Shown here one piece after another: positions 6,684-7,752 of a stretch of 7,752 bases of DNA; the stretch's first letter is position 1; every line of letters starts with the position of its first letter. The stretch is from positions 1 to 7,752 of the forward strand of contig CANNEJ010000061.1 in NCBI GenBank assembly GCA_947503585.1, given 5' to 3'. The notes below the pieces were generated by a model. That model ran no database searches. It had not been told where the DNA came from and worked only from the letters and a program-made list of their open reading frames with translations. Both the position numbers and the translations under genes were made by a program. The stretch comes from Anaerolineales bacterium (GTDB taxonomy: Bacteria; Chloroflexota; Anaerolineae; Anaerolineales; UBA11657).

Positions 6684-7475
6684 ATGCCTGATCCAAACCG
6701 CCCGGCGCTTTCGCCGCATTTGTACACCGAGGAATATTTCCGCGAAGCGTGCGAAGGCTATGACGAATTTAATGAAACCAATGGCGCGCGCCTTTCACGC
6801 CGGCTGCAGGCTGCTTTTGCCGTGGCGCAGGTGACGCGCGGCATGCGGGTGCTGGACGTGGGCTGCGGCCGCGGCGAGATTTTGCGCCATTGCGCCGCGC
6901 TTGGCGCAGCCGCGTTTGGTGTGGATTACGCGCCGGTGGCTTTGGAGCTGAGCCGGCAGGCACTTGATGGAAAGGCCGTCGCGCTGGCCGGCGTGGCGCA
7001 GTCGGATGCCAAGCGCCTGCCTTTTCCCAGCGGCAGCTGTGACCGTGTGCTGATGTTTGATGTGGTCGAGCATTTATATCCATGGGAGCTGCAGGCTGCG
7101 TTCCATGAAGTGCGGCGGGTGCTGCATGCCGATGGCTTGTTTGTGCTGCATACCGCGCCCAATGCATGGTACGACCGTTTTGCATATCCGCTGGTGCGCG
7201 CCATGCGGCGCATGGGCGGCACGCACTATCCCGCCAACCCGCGCGCGCTGAACACCCCCGCGAACGTGGAGGTGCATGTGAACGAACAGAGCGCTTTCAG
7301 TTTGTGGCGCGCGCTGCGCGGGGCCGGCTTTGGCAGCCGCGTGTGGCTGGAGAGCCCGCCGCAAAACCGCACCGAGCGTGCGCCGCTGGCTGCCCTGCGC
7401 CATGTTTCGTTTCGCTGGCCGCCCTTCCGCTGGTTTTTTGAGCGCGAGGTTTTTGCCGTGGCATGGAAGCTGTGA
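6684..7475 (+). CDS. Class I SAM-dependent methyltransferase, probably for a surface glycan or lipid-linked sugar
   Basis: The product is 263 residues, soluble, with a Rossmann-type methyltransferase core. Motif I is VLDVGCGRGE (56-65), which binds S-adenosylmethionine; Asp81 in GVDYAP is the likely ribose-binding acid. Asp108 (SDAKRLPF) lies near the adenine, and FDVVEHL (125-131) is the motif IV region seen in the Methyltransf_11/25 group. The opening YTEEYF...CEGYDEF (14-29) resembles methyltransferases of polysaccharide gene clusters, and the C-terminal 90 residues (rich in Arg and aromatics) may form the acceptor site. The methyl acceptor cannot be read from sequence; placement after murJ suggests an envelope substrate, by inference. 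The start is ATG 6684; the TTG just before it at 6681 is in frame but adds only one residue. The stop overlaps the ATG of a 12-codon mini-ORF. Confidence 0.88.
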   Translation: MPDPNRPALSPHLYTEEYFREACEGYDEFNETNGARLSRRLQAAFAVAQVTRGMRVLDVGCGRGEILRHCAALGAAAFGVDYAPVALELSRQALDGKAVALAGVAQSDAKRLPFPSGSCDRVLMFDVVEHLYPWELQAAFHEVRRVLHADGLFVLHTAPNAWYDRFAYPLVRAMRRMGGTHYPANPRALNTPANVEVHVNEQSAFSLWRALRGAGFGSRVWLESPPQNRTERAPLAALRHVSFRWPPFRWFFEREVFAVAWKL

Positions 7476-7513
7476 TGCCCAACCGCTGGCACGCTGCCGG
7501 GACCCGGCTGTGA
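7475..7513 (+). CDS. Possible 12-codon coupling mini-ORF
   Basis: An ATG at 7475-7477 shares its A with the methyltransferase stop (TGATG). It opens a frame of 12 codons (MPNRWHAAGTRL) ending in TGA at 7511-7513, which overlaps the GTG at 7510-7512 of the next gene (GTGA). This would let ribosomes finishing the methyltransferase reinitiate twice and so reach the downstream gene. There is no Shine-Dalgarno sequence, and the peptide resembles nothing known to me. It may be chance. Confidence 0.22.
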   Translation: MPNRWHAAGTRL

Positions 7514-7530
7514 AAGACCGGCGCCGGGTC
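7501..7530 (+). promoter_or_regulatory. Inverted repeat placing the GTG start codon in a hairpin loop
   Basis: GACCCGGC (7501-7508) and GCCGGGTC (7523-7530) can pair as an 8-bp, very GC-rich stem with a 14-nt loop. The loop holds the proposed GTG start at 7510-7512. A competing short pairing exists between GCCGGG (7496-7501) and CCCGGC (7503-7508). If formed in mRNA it could limit initiation unless a translating ribosome opens it. It is not a terminator: no T run follows and it lies inside the next gene. Confidence 0.3.
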
Positions 7531-7752
7531 GGCGACCTTTCGATTGAGGAGTTGGAGCGCGTGCTTTCTGTGCGGCGCGCTGCGGTGCGGGCCGAACGCC
7601 TGCGGCGCTATCGCGATGCGGGACGCGCGCTGCCCGGCAGCCCCGAGGTGGAAATTTCTGAGGGCGAACACCAGTCGTCGGGCTGGCAGTGGATGCGCTT
7701 GGGGTGGATGGGTAATGCGCTGCTTGCATTTGTTGAGCTGCTGGCGGTTTCG
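7510..7752 (+). CDS. N-terminal part of a membrane-anchored protein, possibly a sortase (runs off right end)
   Basis: From GTG 7510 the frame is open for 81 codons to the window edge. The visible part has a basic start (VKDRRRVGDL), a charged, probably helical stretch rich in Arg and Leu (SIEELERVLSVRRAAVRAERLRRY, seen at 11-34), a short polar region, and the start of a hydrophobic segment (WMGNALLAFVELLAV, 66-80). This looks like a cytoplasmic N-terminus followed by a membrane anchor. The layout resembles N-termini I recall from Chloroflexota sortases, but the catalytic domain lies outside the window, so the family is not proven. The GTG start is chosen because it overlaps the preceding mini-ORF stop and the protein pattern begins there; an in-frame CTG at 7486 is a weak alternative. 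It probably belongs to the same operon as the methyltransferase. Confidence 0.6.
   Translation, partial: MKDRRRVGDLSIEELERVLSVRRAAVRAERLRRYRDAGRALPGSPEVEISEGEHQSSGWQWMRLGWMGNALLAFVELLAVS

Noticed and set aside
5415..6719. 434-codon open frame on the minus strand opposite murJ
   Set aside because: It is antisense to a clear MurJ and its translation is rich in Gln, His and Arg with no domain-like pattern. High GC content and Leu/Ala codon use opposite it explain the lack of stops.
1..7752. CRISPR arrays, tRNA or rRNA genes, insertion sequences, attachment sites, riboswitches
   Set aside because: None was recognised. No regularly spaced direct repeats, transposase motifs or cloverleaf-like segments were seen by eye, and almost all of the window is coding.

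Overview
The window looks like chromosomal DNA from a GC-rich, probably monoderm bacterium, most likely Chloroflexota (Anaerolineae/Caldilineae-like). This rests on the style of the proteins: a GT-C/DUF2142-type membrane protein with a C-terminal beta-rich tail, a LysM surface protein with an Ala/Thr/Pro/Glu linker and an SdrD-B-like repeat, and a MurJ with a WIYDLLAGGM motif in place of the usual arginine-rich loop. The lineage is inferred from remembered family patterns, not from a search.

Layout: two divergent transcription units meet at about 3113-3184. On the minus strand, reading leftwards, a secreted LysM/CBM-like/SdrD-B-like protein with a C-terminal membrane anchor (3112-1649) is followed by a large multi-pass GT-C-type membrane protein (1592 to beyond position 1). 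On the plus strand are uvrC (3185-5047), murJ (5121-6659), a class I SAM-dependent methyltransferase (6684-7475), and the first 81 codons of a membrane-anchored protein that may be a sortase (from 7510, running off the right end). A 12-codon mini-ORF overlaps both the methyltransferase stop and the start of that last gene.

How the genes fit together: UvrC is the nuclease of nucleotide excision repair. Apart from it, the window has a cell-envelope theme: lipid II flipping (MurJ), a probable surface-glycan methyltransferase, a lipid-carrier-type glycosyltransferase, a cell-wall-binding LysM protein and possibly a sortase. No mobile elements, tRNA, rRNA, CRISPR arrays or convincing intrinsic terminators were seen.

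The most notable signals are regulatory. Good -10 boxes sit 7-9 nt before the start codons of uvrC and the methyltransferase gene, which suggests leaderless mRNAs, and no gene has a strong Shine-Dalgarno sequence. The divergent promoters both have TGC-extended -10 boxes, with a 15-bp palindrome abutting one of them. The end of the plus-strand operon shows a stop/start overlap relay. I found no clear sign of a previously undescribed system.
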